DNA of 64,000 nt from contig NZ_JBGCUE010000008.1 in assembly GCF_041102575.1 (NCBI RefSeq), positions 1 through 64,000 on the forward strand. Direction: 5' to 3'. The notes beneath the pieces were generated by a model. The model saw nothing but the letters and a program-made list of their open reading frames with translations. It was not told the DNA's origin and made no database searches. Position 1 is the first letter of the stretch. Each line of letters begins with the position of its first letter. Source of the DNA: Tenuifilum sp. 4138str. Its GTDB lineage: Bacteria > Bacteroidota > Bacteroidia > Bacteroidales > Tenuifilaceae. Positions 27,952 through 36,017 of the stretch are shown piece after piece. The translations under genes and the position numbers were made by a program.

Positions 27952-28914
27952 ATGCTTAAATACTTTCGATTAGTCCGGTTCAAGAACTTGCTGATTATTG
28001 CAGCAACAATGGTGCTGGTTAGGTATATGCTTATACAAACCATACTTTCAGGTTATGGATTAGAATTACAGATGCCCATTTGGTATTTTGTAGCCTTAGT
28101 TCTTGCAACCATGCTGGTTGCAGCCGGCGGATACGTTATAAACGATTACTTTGATACTAAAGCCGATCTGATTAATCGTCCCGAAACGGTGGTTGTTGGA
28201 AAACAGGTAACCCGTCGGGGAGCAATTGCTTTCCATTTAGTGCTTTCCATTCTCGGGATTTTTCTGGGCACGGTAGTTTCGTTTCGTGTGGGAAGACCAG
28301 TGTTTTCGTTACTATTCTTCCTTACTGCCGGTGTGCTTTGGTTTTACTCAACTACCTATAAGCGTCAGCTATTTGTGGGTAACCTGGTGGTTGCGTTTTT
28401 AACTGCAATGGTTCCGCTCATCCCCCTGATTTTTGAGTTCCCCTTGCTTGGAACCTTCAGCGATGTCATTTTCATTTACCAGCTTAACATGAAGGTGATT
28501 GTTTACTGGGTAGGGGGGTATGCCTTTTTTGCCTTTATGCTTACTCTTGCACGGGAAATTATTAAGGATATTGAAGATTTTGAAGGCGATACATCGCTTG
28601 GGCGAAACACAATACCCGTTCACTTTGGGGTCAAAACTTCAAAATTGATTATTGCTACAGTGTTGTCGTTAACCCTGATTGCCCTGTTAGTTGCCTTTTC
28701 GGCATATCTTTTTAAGCTTTCGGTTAAGCCTTTCGATTATGTTTCGTTAGTTTACCTGGTGATATTCATAGTAATCCCCATTTTTATTTTGATTTTTAGC
28801 GTATTGCTTGCATCGTCCAAGAAGGATTACCATAAGGCAAGTTCGCTATGCAAGATTATCATGCTTTTAGGGCTGATTTACACACTCATTTTCCGTTTTA
28901 TAGTAAACCTGTAA
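27952..28914 (+). CDS. UbiA-family prenyltransferase
   Basis: From the ATG at 27952 the protein has 320 residues with about eight or nine membrane helices. The two Asp-rich motifs of the UbiA superfamily are visible: NDYFDTKADLINRP near residue 75 and REIIKDIEDFEGD near 205. They bind prenyl diphosphate through magnesium. Bacteroidota homologs are often annotated as geranylgeranylglycerol-phosphate geranylgeranyltransferase-like; the acceptor here is not determinable. The gene lies in the same operon as the kdsC- and maf-like genes. Confidence 0.85.
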   Translation: MLKYFRLVRFKNLLIIAATMVLVRYMLIQTILSGYGLELQMPIWYFVALVLATMLVAAGGYVINDYFDTKADLINRPETVVVGKQVTRRGAIAFHLVLSILGIFLGTVVSFRVGRPVFSLLFFLTAGVLWFYSTTYKRQLFVGNLVVAFLTAMVPLIPLIFEFPLLGTFSDVIFIYQLNMKVIVYWVGGYAFFAFMLTLAREIIKDIEDFEGDTSLGRNTIPVHFGVKTSKLIIATVLSLTLIALLVAFSAYLFKLSVKPFDYVSLVYLVIFIVIPIFILIFSVLLASSKKDYHKASSLCKIIMLLGLIYTLIFRFIVNL

Positions 28915-28926
28915 AGTTTTTTGTTG

Positions 28927-29535
28927 ATGTTGCTACATGAATTGCTCCAGGGGAAACGACTAGTTCTGGCATCTAAATCGCCTAGGAGGCGTGAGCTGCT
29001 TAAAGGGCTTGATGTGGAATTTGAGATATGGGATACAAATCACGACGATGAGGAGCCATTCCTTGCCAACCTTCCTTTGGCCGATGTGCCGGTTTACCTC
29101 GCAAAGCAAAAGGCTACACACTTAGCCGATAGGCTCGATGATAGCACAATCCTTATCACCTGCGATACAATTGTTATTTGCTGCAACCAAATCCTTGGCA
29201 AGCCAAAGGATGAAGCCGATGCCCGCCGAATACTAAGCGCTTTGTCCAATAAGTCGCATACGGTTATTACCGGCGTGTGCCTTAAATCCAAAAATTCCGA
29301 AAGGGTTTTCGATGTTGCAACCGAGGTTCATTTCAAACGCTTAAGTATGGAGGAGATAGATTACTACATCAGCAGGTATAAACCGTACGATAAGGCTGGA
29401 GCTTACGGGGTGCAGGAGTGGATTGGATACGTGGGGGTTGAACGCATCGATGGTTCATACTTTAACGTAATGGGGTTACCCATTCATACGCTGCACTCGC
29501 AATTAATCTCTTTTATCAATTCACTGTCAAAGTAG
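28927..29535 (+). CDS. maf: Maf-like nucleotide pyrophosphatase
   Basis: The Maf/HAM1-type protein has 202 residues from the ATG at 28927; TTG codons just upstream are less likely starts. The signature LASKSPRRRELL near residue 15, TCDTIV near 77 and DKAGAYGVQEW near 158 are the conserved Maf motifs. The family hydrolyses non-canonical nucleoside triphosphates and dTTP/UTP to monophosphates. It is the last gene of the DUF2520-KdsC-UbiA cluster. Confidence 0.93.
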   Translation: MLLHELLQGKRLVLASKSPRRRELLKGLDVEFEIWDTNHDDEEPFLANLPLADVPVYLAKQKATHLADRLDDSTILITCDTIVICCNQILGKPKDEADARRILSALSNKSHTVITGVCLKSKNSERVFDVATEVHFKRLSMEEIDYYISRYKPYDKAGAYGVQEWIGYVGVERIDGSYFNVMGLPIHTLHSQLISFINSLSK

Positions 29536-29551
29536 AAAAATCCGAATAGCT

Positions 29552-31711
29552 ATGAGAAAATCATTTTTGTTAATACTGCTTGCTGTGTCCCTTACTTTCA
29601 GGGGAATGGCCGATGAGGGCATGTGGATACCAATGCTTATTGGTAAAAATATTGCCGAGATGCAACGAATGGGCTTTAAGCTTACTGCCGAGGATATTTA
29701 TAGCGTAAATAAGGCAAGCCTTAAGGATGCCATAGTTCATTTTGGCGGGGGCTGCACCGGTGAACTTATCTCGGCTGAGGGCCTTCTGATTACAAACCAT
29801 CATTGCGGATACCCTGAAATACAATCGCACTCAACGGTTGAGAACAACCTTTTAGCCAACGGCTTTTGGGCTAGCAGTAAAGCCGAAGAATTGCCCAATC
29901 CGGGTCTCAAGGTGAGGTTCCTTGTGCGCATGGACGATGTAACCAATTTAGTCCTGAAAAACATAGCCCCATCTATGACCGAGCAGGAAAGGGCAAAGAG
30001 CATTCAGCAGGTGGCCGATAGCCTAATTGCAAAAGCTGAAAAGGAAGGCATTGGTTACGAAGCTAGCATTCGTCCTTTTTACTATGGCAATCAGTATTAC
30101 ATGTTTGTTTACCAGGTGTTTGAAGATGTGCGCCTGGTGGGTACACCCCCAGAGTCAATAGGTAAGTTTGGTGGCGATACCGACAACTGGGTTTGGCCTC
30201 GCCATACTGGCGATTTCTCGCTATTCCGTATCTACGCCGATAAGAACAATAATCCAGCACCATACTCACCAAGCAATGTTCCCTACAAACCCAAAAAATT
30301 CTTCAAAATATCGATGAAAGGTGTTAACGAAGGCGATTTTACCCTTGTCTATGGCTTTCCCGGCCGCACTCAGCAGTTTATAACCTCCCATGCCGTTAGG
30401 TTGCTTATTGACCAAAGCAACCCGCATAAAATAAATCTGCGCGATATCCGCCTTTCAATTTTCAATAAGTTTACCGAGTCAAACGATACTATTGCCATTA
30501 AGTATGCGGCTAAGCATGCCCGAGTGGCCAATGCCTGGAAAAAGTGGATTGGTGAAACAATGGGTTTGCGCAGGTTGGATGCTGTTTCCAAAAAGCAGGA
30601 GCAGGAGAGTATGTTTGCTGCGTGGGCGGCTACAAACCCTGAGCTTAAGGAGCGTTACGGTTGGTTACTTCCTACCTTCGATAGGCTTTACGCTGAGTTA
30701 GCTCCTCTGTCGCTGGTTGTGGATTACCGCAACGAGGCGGTTTATGGGGTTGAAATGCTCAGCTTTGCATCGCGTTTTGAGCGATTGTTGAGCATGGCTC
30801 TTGACCCCGGTGTTGATAAGGGGAAATTGGCTGAACAGCGTAATAAGCTAGTGGAGTATGTTCGCGATTTCTTCAAGGACTTTGAACTCAGTGTTGACAG
30901 GGAGGTTTTTGCTGCTATGATGCAAGCCTACTACGAGCGTATTCCCCAACAGCTTCAACCTGAATTTTTAGGTAAGTTCATCCAGCAGTCGGGTAATTGG
31001 CGGGAGTTAGCTAAGCAAATCTATTCACAAACCGCTTTTGCCGATAGCGTAAGGGTTTTAACCCTTTTGAATGACATTGATAGCACCAATGCCCGTGAGT
31101 TCCTGAACGACCCAATCTTTAGCATCTACTTTGAGTTCGAAGACCTTTACCGTAAGAATGTGCAAAAACGCTACTTTGAAATTACCGATAGTCTGGATAT
31201 CCTTTACAGAACCTACGTGGAAGGGTTAATGCGTATGCAACCCGATAAGCGATTCTTTCCCGATGCCAACTCTACCCTCCGCATTGCATACGGCAAGGTG
31301 GGCGGTTTTGCCCCGCGCGATGGTGTGGTTTACGACTACTATACCACTATCGATGGGATTTACGAAAAATCGCAGCAGCGCGACGTTCCCGATTACGTTC
31401 CGCCAAAACGGTTGATAGAGCTTTACCAGACAAAGGATTTTGGCCCCTATGCTGTTAATGGAACTGTTCCGGTTGCATTCATCGCCTCAAACCATACAAC
31501 TGGCGGTAATTCCGGTAGTCCCGTGCTCGATGCCGAAGGCAATCTTATAGGTGTAAACTTTGACCGCTGCTGGGAAAGCACCATGAGCGACGTAATGTTT
31601 GACCCCAACTACTGCCGTAACATATCGCTCGATATACGCTACGCGCTTTTTGTTATCGATAAGTATGCCGGTGCTAAGAATTTGATTAACGAGATGGTGA
31701 TTTTGCAATAA
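29552..31711 (+). CDS. dpp11: S46 dipeptidyl peptidase, DPP11 type
   Basis: The 719-residue S46 serine exopeptidase has a signal peptide (cleavage likely after FRGMA) for periplasmic location. The catalytic residues lie in LITNHHCGY (His83/84), DTDNWVWPRHTGDF (Asp) and GGNSGSPV (Ser654). Arg672 in GVNFDRCWE corresponds to the Arg that gives Porphyromonas DPP11 its preference for Asp/Glu at P1; DPP7 has Gly there. It therefore probably releases acidic dipeptides from peptides for amino-acid fermentation. It is followed by a strong terminator. Confidence 0.92.
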   Translation: MRKSFLLILLAVSLTFRGMADEGMWIPMLIGKNIAEMQRMGFKLTAEDIYSVNKASLKDAIVHFGGGCTGELISAEGLLITNHHCGYPEIQSHSTVENNLLANGFWASSKAEELPNPGLKVRFLVRMDDVTNLVLKNIAPSMTEQERAKSIQQVADSLIAKAEKEGIGYEASIRPFYYGNQYYMFVYQVFEDVRLVGTPPESIGKFGGDTDNWVWPRHTGDFSLFRIYADKNNNPAPYSPSNVPYKPKKFFKISMKGVNEGDFTLVYGFPGRTQQFITSHAVRLLIDQSNPHKINLRDIRLSIFNKFTESNDTIAIKYAAKHARVANAWKKWIGETMGLRRLDAVSKKQEQESMFAAWAATNPELKERYGWLLPTFDRLYAELAPLSLVVDYRNEAVYGVEMLSFASRFERLLSMALDPGVDKGKLAEQRNKLVEYVRDFFKDFELSVDREVFAAMMQAYYERIPQQLQPEFLGKFIQQSGNWRELAKQIYSQTAFADSVRVLTLLNDIDSTNAREFLNDPIFSIYFEFEDLYRKNVQKRYFEITDSLDILYRTYVEGLMRMQPDKRFFPDANSTLRIAYGKVGGFAPRDGVVYDYYTTIDGIYEKSQQRDVPDYVPPKRLIELYQTKDFGPYAVNGTVPVAFIASNHTTGGNSGSPVLDAEGNLIGVNFDRCWESTMSDVMFDPNYCRNISLDIRYALFVIDKYAGAKNLINEMVILQ

Positions 31712-31735
31712 TAGGTAAATATCAAGTATTAACTT

Positions 31736-31768
31736 AAACGCTTAGCTTCTTTATGTAGCTAAGCGTTT
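31736..31768 (+). terminator. Terminator between dpp11 and the convergent DUF364 gene
   Basis: A 12-bp perfect stem AAACGCTTAGCT (31736-31747) with AGCTAAGCGTTT (31757-31768) and a 9-nt loop is followed by TTT. It stands 24 bp after the dpp11 stop and 12 bp from the stop of the convergent gene. Confidence 0.85.
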
Positions 31769-31779
31769 TTTCGTAATAG

Positions 31780-32487
31780 CTATTTTCTTATCCTGTAAAC
31801 CTTCCGCATGGTGTGCATAAAGCCCTTGGTACCGTAACCCTGGGCTATAAGGTTGAGGGTTTCGGAGCTATGGATCGGGAAAATTGAGCCAAATAGTCCC
31901 TTCACCTGTGGAATGGTAAACATCAGGTCGTCCAGCGGGGTGGAGGGGCCAAGCATGTATATGGAGCATTGCGGGTTTACGGTTTTTACAATCCCGTTGA
32001 ATGTTCCATTGCTTAGGCTGGTTGAGGTGAGAATAACACAGTCGGCAACCGTGAGGTATTCGTGCTGTTTATCCATCGGTAGCACTGGCGCTTCGTGCTG
32101 GTCGATGTCGAAAACCAGGGGTTTGATACCCTTGGTTTGCAGCTTCTGAACCAGTGAGCCAAAGTAGCCTATCATCACCAGGTTGGTATGGCTGCTAAAA
32201 TCAACCGTGTCAAAAATATCACCAACCCCGTCGGGTTCTACAAGGTAGTTTAGGGTTGCGTTGGCAAATGCGTTAGCAGCAACCCGGCATTCAGCTTTGC
32301 CAAGGTCAAAATTTTCAAGGTTTGTGTGGTCTACCTTTTTACCTAATGTGGCGCATACACCTATTTGTCCCAGTCCGTTCTGAACTGCCACATACTTTTC
32401 ACCAAAGGTAAAATGCCCATCGCTAAAGGGGTTTATGCTCTTTGCCTTATCAAAAAGCTGTTCGAGTATATCGTAATTGTTGGCCAT
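31780..32487 (-). CDS. DUF364/DUF4213-type Rossmann-like protein
   Basis: The 235-residue protein matches the DUF364 family, which has an N-terminal DUF4213 half and a C-terminal Rossmann-like half thought to bind heavy-metal chelates or tetrapyrrole-like ligands. Visible markers are LVMIGYFGSL near residue 103, ADCVILTSTSLSNGTF near 150 and MLGPSTPL near 178. It is a monocistronic gene starting 32 bp from the divergent HEAT-like gene. Its substrate is unknown. Confidence 0.75.
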   Translation of the reverse strand: MANNYDILEQLFDKAKSINPFSDGHFTFGEKYVAVQNGLGQIGVCATLGKKVDHTNLENFDLGKAECRVAANAFANATLNYLVEPDGVGDIFDTVDFSSHTNLVMIGYFGSLVQKLQTKGIKPLVFDIDQHEAPVLPMDKQHEYLTVADCVILTSTSLSNGTFNGIVKTVNPQCSIYMLGPSTPLDDLMFTIPQVKGLFGSIFPIHSSETLNLIAQGYGTKGFMHTMRKVYRIRK

Positions 32488-32491
32488 ACAC

Positions 32492-32499
32492 TAAATTTG
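32492..32499 (+). promoter_or_regulatory. Possible -7 element
   Basis: TAAATTTG matches TAnnTTTG in the 32-bp gap between two divergent start codons. It lies 21 bp before the ATG at 32520. No well-spaced -33 element was found. Confidence 0.35.
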
Positions 32500-32519
32500 T
32501 GGTTTCGCAATTTTTGCTG

Positions 32520-33089
32520 ATGGAAATCGATAACCTAACGGAACGGCTAAAATACTCACTTCGTAAAAGCGAAGTGCAACAGCTGGCATCTTTTTTTTCT
32601 GCCATACCCAATGGAACTGATACGCTTTTTGAACTAAGCTTGTCCAAAAATAGCCAGTTGGCTTTCCATGCAGCTTGGGTTCTGGAGAACTGCTTATTGG
32701 ATAATACCTCGCTTTTAGATGTCCATGCCGATAGGTTACTGGCTGTTATTCCCAGTTTGCAAAACAACTCAGTTCGTCGCCATTTCTGCAAGCTGTTCAA
32801 AACATGGTTGGAAAGTAATCAAAATAAACTTACTGAATGGATTGAAGCGCGCAATAGCAAGGTTGAGGGATTGATAGAGGCTTGCTATGGCTGGTTGCTT
32901 AGCACCGATGTTCCCGTAGCAGTTAGGGTTCATTGCCTTGAAATTATGTGGATTCTATCAAATCAATATACCTGGATTGCCGAGGAGTTGCCTAATACCC
33001 TAAGGCTTATTCAAATCGATTCAACTCAGGGGGTTAAAGCTATGGTTCGGCGAATAAAAAAGACAAGGGCAGGGAATGGTAAGGCTTGA
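32520..33089 (+). CDS. Helical repeat protein (HEAT-like), unknown function
   Basis: From the ATG at 32520 the protein has 189 residues, almost all predicted helix. Repeating helical pairs such as NSQLAFHAAWVLENCLL and VAVRVHCLEIMWILS are typical of HEAT/ARM-like solenoids. No catalytic motif is seen. The upstream frame extension overlaps the divergent gene and was rejected. The end overlaps the TlyA start by 14 bp, so the pair is cotranscribed. Confidence 0.75.
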   Translation: MEIDNLTERLKYSLRKSEVQQLASFFSAIPNGTDTLFELSLSKNSQLAFHAAWVLENCLLDNTSLLDVHADRLLAVIPSLQNNSVRRHFCKLFKTWLESNQNKLTEWIEARNSKVEGLIEACYGWLLSTDVPVAVRVHCLEIMWILSNQYTWIAEELPNTLRLIQIDSTQGVKAMVRRIKKTRAGNGKA

Positions 33090-33867
33090 CATATATTTGG
33101 TGAAGAAAGGATTATGCCGCTCGCGCGAGCGCGCAAAAGCGCATATTACCGCAGGCGAGGTTCTGGTGAACGGGAAAAAGGTTACTAAACCATCGTTTGC
33201 GGTAGCCGAAACCGACTCTATTCAGCTCTCCATTAACCCCAACGATTTTTTTAGCCGCGGGGAACTTAAGCTTCAAAAGGCAATAGACGATTTTGGGCTC
33301 AACTTCCAAGACAAACTGGTGCTCGATGTGGGGGCTTCAACCGGTGGCTTTACCTATTGCGCCCTAAAGCATGGTGCAAGGTTTGTTTGGGCTGTTGATG
33401 TGGGAACCAACCAGTTAGACCCAGAATTGATTAACAATTCACGGGTCTGCTCCTTGGAAAAAACTGACATTCGAACCTTGGATATCTCGGCATTGGGTAC
33501 TAGGGTTGATGTAATTACCGCCGACCTTTCGTTCATTTCGCTTACGCAGGTAGCTCAATCGTTAGTGAAATTCCTTAAACCCGATGGGTTTATGGTTTTG
33601 CTCATTAAGCCACAGTTTGAAGCGGGAAAGGAAAATATTGGTAAAAATGGGGTGGTAAAGGATAAAAAGGTTCACGAGGTTGTAATTGAGAACGTGGCAA
33701 AGTGCTTTGCTCAGCATAACATCTACCTGAATAGTATTACCTTTGCACCCCTCAAGGGTAAGGGCTATAATATTGAATACCTTGCCCTTTTTAGCAATTC
33801 CATTAAAGGTTTACCCAACGTAAAGACAATAGTTGATAGCGCTTTTGAAAATAACAGGCTAGTTTAG
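33076..33867 (+). CDS. tlyA: TlyA-family rRNA 2'-O-methyltransferase
   Basis: The 263-residue protein has an N-terminal S4 RNA-binding domain (RLDIYLVKKGLCRSRERAKAHI at residues 3-24, VLVNGK near 30-36) and an FtsJ-type SAM methyltransferase domain (VLDVGASTGGFTYCAL near 80, WAVDVG near 103, LIKPQFE near 178). The family 2'-O-methylates cytidines in 16S/23S rRNA; the hemolysin name is historical. It is coupled to the preceding HEAT-like gene and followed after one base by the sulfatase-like gene. Confidence 0.93.
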   Translation: MVRLDIYLVKKGLCRSRERAKAHITAGEVLVNGKKVTKPSFAVAETDSIQLSINPNDFFSRGELKLQKAIDDFGLNFQDKLVLDVGASTGGFTYCALKHGARFVWAVDVGTNQLDPELINNSRVCSLEKTDIRTLDISALGTRVDVITADLSFISLTQVAQSLVKFLKPDGFMVLLIKPQFEAGKENIGKNGVVKDKKVHEVVIENVAKCFAQHNIYLNSITFAPLKGKGYNIEYLALFSNSIKGLPNVKTIVDSAFENNRLV

Positions 33868-33868
33868 T

Positions 33869-35911
33869 ATGACAGATAAAACGGGTTTCGATAGCTTTGT
33901 TGAGGCTATTCTTTGGATAGTAAAAAACTTAGCGGTTGGAGTACTAATCCTTTTTATTTCGAGGTTAATATTTCTGTTTTCGTTTGCTAATTGGAACGAC
34001 CTTAGTGGATTGTCGGGCGATATTGCAAAGGCTTTCACCGTGGGCTTAAAGTTCGACCTAAAAGTGCTGACTATTGCCCTGTTACCATGTTTATTACTGG
34101 CTTTTGTTAGATTGATTTTTAGCGATAGGGTGGGGAACTTTACAAAGTTTTTCAGGTATTACTCTACTGCACTTATGATTTTGGTGGTGATGTTTGAGGT
34201 AATCAACTTTTACTTTTATAAGTTCTACCATACAAAGATTAGCGTAATAATTTTTGGTTTTTTTGAGGATGATACCTGGGCTGTGCTAGTTTCCATTTGG
34301 AAAGAATATCCCGTAATCCCGATTCTGGCGTTGTTTATAGTGTTGATTTGGACTTTTAGTAAGCTGTTCGTGCATCTTTATAAGCCCATAAGTTGCAACT
34401 TCTGCAAGAGGTTAAGGCCTATTTGGCTGCGAGTATTAATTGTGGTTGCAATTTCGGGCTTATACTTTTTGGGAATGCTTGGCAACATAGGCGTTACTTC
34501 GATTGATGAGCAGCATACAATCATATCTAAAAATATTTTTGTAAATACGTTGCCTGTTAACGGTCTTTTCAGCACAAAAATTGCGTGGACTGATAGGCAA
34601 AGGAGCCGGATTGACATCAATATACCTAAAATGCTCAAGTCCTTAAAATTCAAATCAATAGAGGATGCAGCAGGTGTTTTTTATGGTTTAAAGGTCGATA
34701 GTGTATCAGCTGAAACCTTTTACACCACCACTCCTCAAAACCATTTTCTTGAAAATAATCCGCCGCATGTGGTTTTTATCCTAATGGAAAGCATGAGTAA
34801 CTTTTATATCGATATGCATTCCGATAGCTGCAACATGTTGGGTTCCCTTGCCGATGTTTTGGATAGCTGCTACCTGTTCCGTAACTTTTTACCATCGTAC
34901 TCAGGAACAATCTACTCCTTAGAAAGTATACTTGTAAACACTCCCAAAAGTCCACTATCTCAGTCACCTTATCAGAACTTTTCATTTGATGCTTCGGCAG
35001 CAAAGCCTTTTTATGAAAAGGGATATACAAATATATTTTTAACCGGAGGTAAAATGGGTTGGAGGAATATGGATAAGTTTATACCACGTCAGTATTTTAA
35101 TAGCATTGAAGCAGAACCAACCCTCAGGAAGTTATACCCCGAGGGCAAGGAAGGGGAGTGGGGCATGCACGATGAGGTGCTTTTCCAAAGGGCTTTCGAT
35201 GTGCTTGCAAATTCTAATGGCAAACCTTACCTGATATTCGGTATGACCATTTCGCACCATACTCCATACGACATTCCTGACAACTACCAGGGTTACCCCA
35301 TTTCAATTCCAGATTGGGCGCGCAAACGCATGAAGTTCGACGGGGCAATAGTGTTGAAAGGGCTTAGGGCATACCATTACGCCAATAGCTGTTTGGGCAA
35401 TTTTATCAAACGTATTATTGCTTCCCCCCTTGGCGAAAAAACTATAATTGTAGCCACCGGCGACCACAATATCCGACAGAACTTTGAGTATCCGCAGGCC
35501 GATTTGTTTATGCAGTACTCAGTTCCATTACTCATCTATATTCCACCTAAATATCGTCCTAAAAATCCAATCAATACCAGGCGTTTTGCATCGCATAAGG
35601 ACATTTTTCCTACCCTTTACAACCTTTCGCTTTCAAGTGCGCGATATCCAAACTTTGGAAACAACCTATGTAACACCTATTGTGCAAACGATTTTGGACT
35701 TTACTGCTACAGCATTGCTGCCGATAGCATTGGTCTGGTCGATTTTAGTTCAACCCCTTTGTTTTATCGGTGGAGCGATAGGGAGCATCGTAAGCTTGAG
35801 CCAAGCAACTATTCACCCGATAAACATCTCGACTCACTTATGTTGAGGGCTAAGGCGCTTACCGCATGTATGAACTACCTGCTTATTAAAGACATTGAAA
35901 AAAGCAGGTAG
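33869..35911 (+). CDS. LtaS-type membrane phospho/sulfotransferase family protein
   Basis: The 680-residue protein has five N-terminal membrane helices and an extracellular alkaline-phosphatase/sulfatase fold. Motifs are VFILMESMSNFY near 305, the probable nucleophile Thr347 in YSGTIYSLESIL, GMTISHHTPYD, and the metal site ATGDHN. This is the lipoteichoic-acid-synthase-like architecture. In Gram-negative Bacteroidota such enzymes transfer phosphoglycerol or phosphoethanolamine to envelope glycans, and the donor here is unknown. It begins one base after the TlyA stop codon. Confidence 0.85.
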   Translation: MTDKTGFDSFVEAILWIVKNLAVGVLILFISRLIFLFSFANWNDLSGLSGDIAKAFTVGLKFDLKVLTIALLPCLLLAFVRLIFSDRVGNFTKFFRYYSTALMILVVMFEVINFYFYKFYHTKISVIIFGFFEDDTWAVLVSIWKEYPVIPILALFIVLIWTFSKLFVHLYKPISCNFCKRLRPIWLRVLIVVAISGLYFLGMLGNIGVTSIDEQHTIISKNIFVNTLPVNGLFSTKIAWTDRQRSRIDINIPKMLKSLKFKSIEDAAGVFYGLKVDSVSAETFYTTTPQNHFLENNPPHVVFILMESMSNFYIDMHSDSCNMLGSLADVLDSCYLFRNFLPSYSGTIYSLESILVNTPKSPLSQSPYQNFSFDASAAKPFYEKGYTNIFLTGGKMGWRNMDKFIPRQYFNSIEAEPTLRKLYPEGKEGEWGMHDEVLFQRAFDVLANSNGKPYLIFGMTISHHTPYDIPDNYQGYPISIPDWARKRMKFDGAIVLKGLRAYHYANSCLGNFIKRIIASPLGEKTIIVATGDHNIRQNFEYPQADLFMQYSVPLLIYIPPKYRPKNPINTRRFASHKDIFPTLYNLSLSSARYPNFGNNLCNTYCANDFGLYCYSIAADSIGLVDFSSTPLFYRWSDREHRKLEPSNYSPDKHLDSLMLRAKALTACMNYLLIKDIEKSR

Positions 35912-36017
35912 GTTTGTTTAGGGGAATTGAAAATTTAGCTATTTTTATATAAGGCAATATCGCAAATGTTAAACAAAACATGCTGCGATGCGTTTCTTAT
36001 GCAAAATTCTTTATGCT

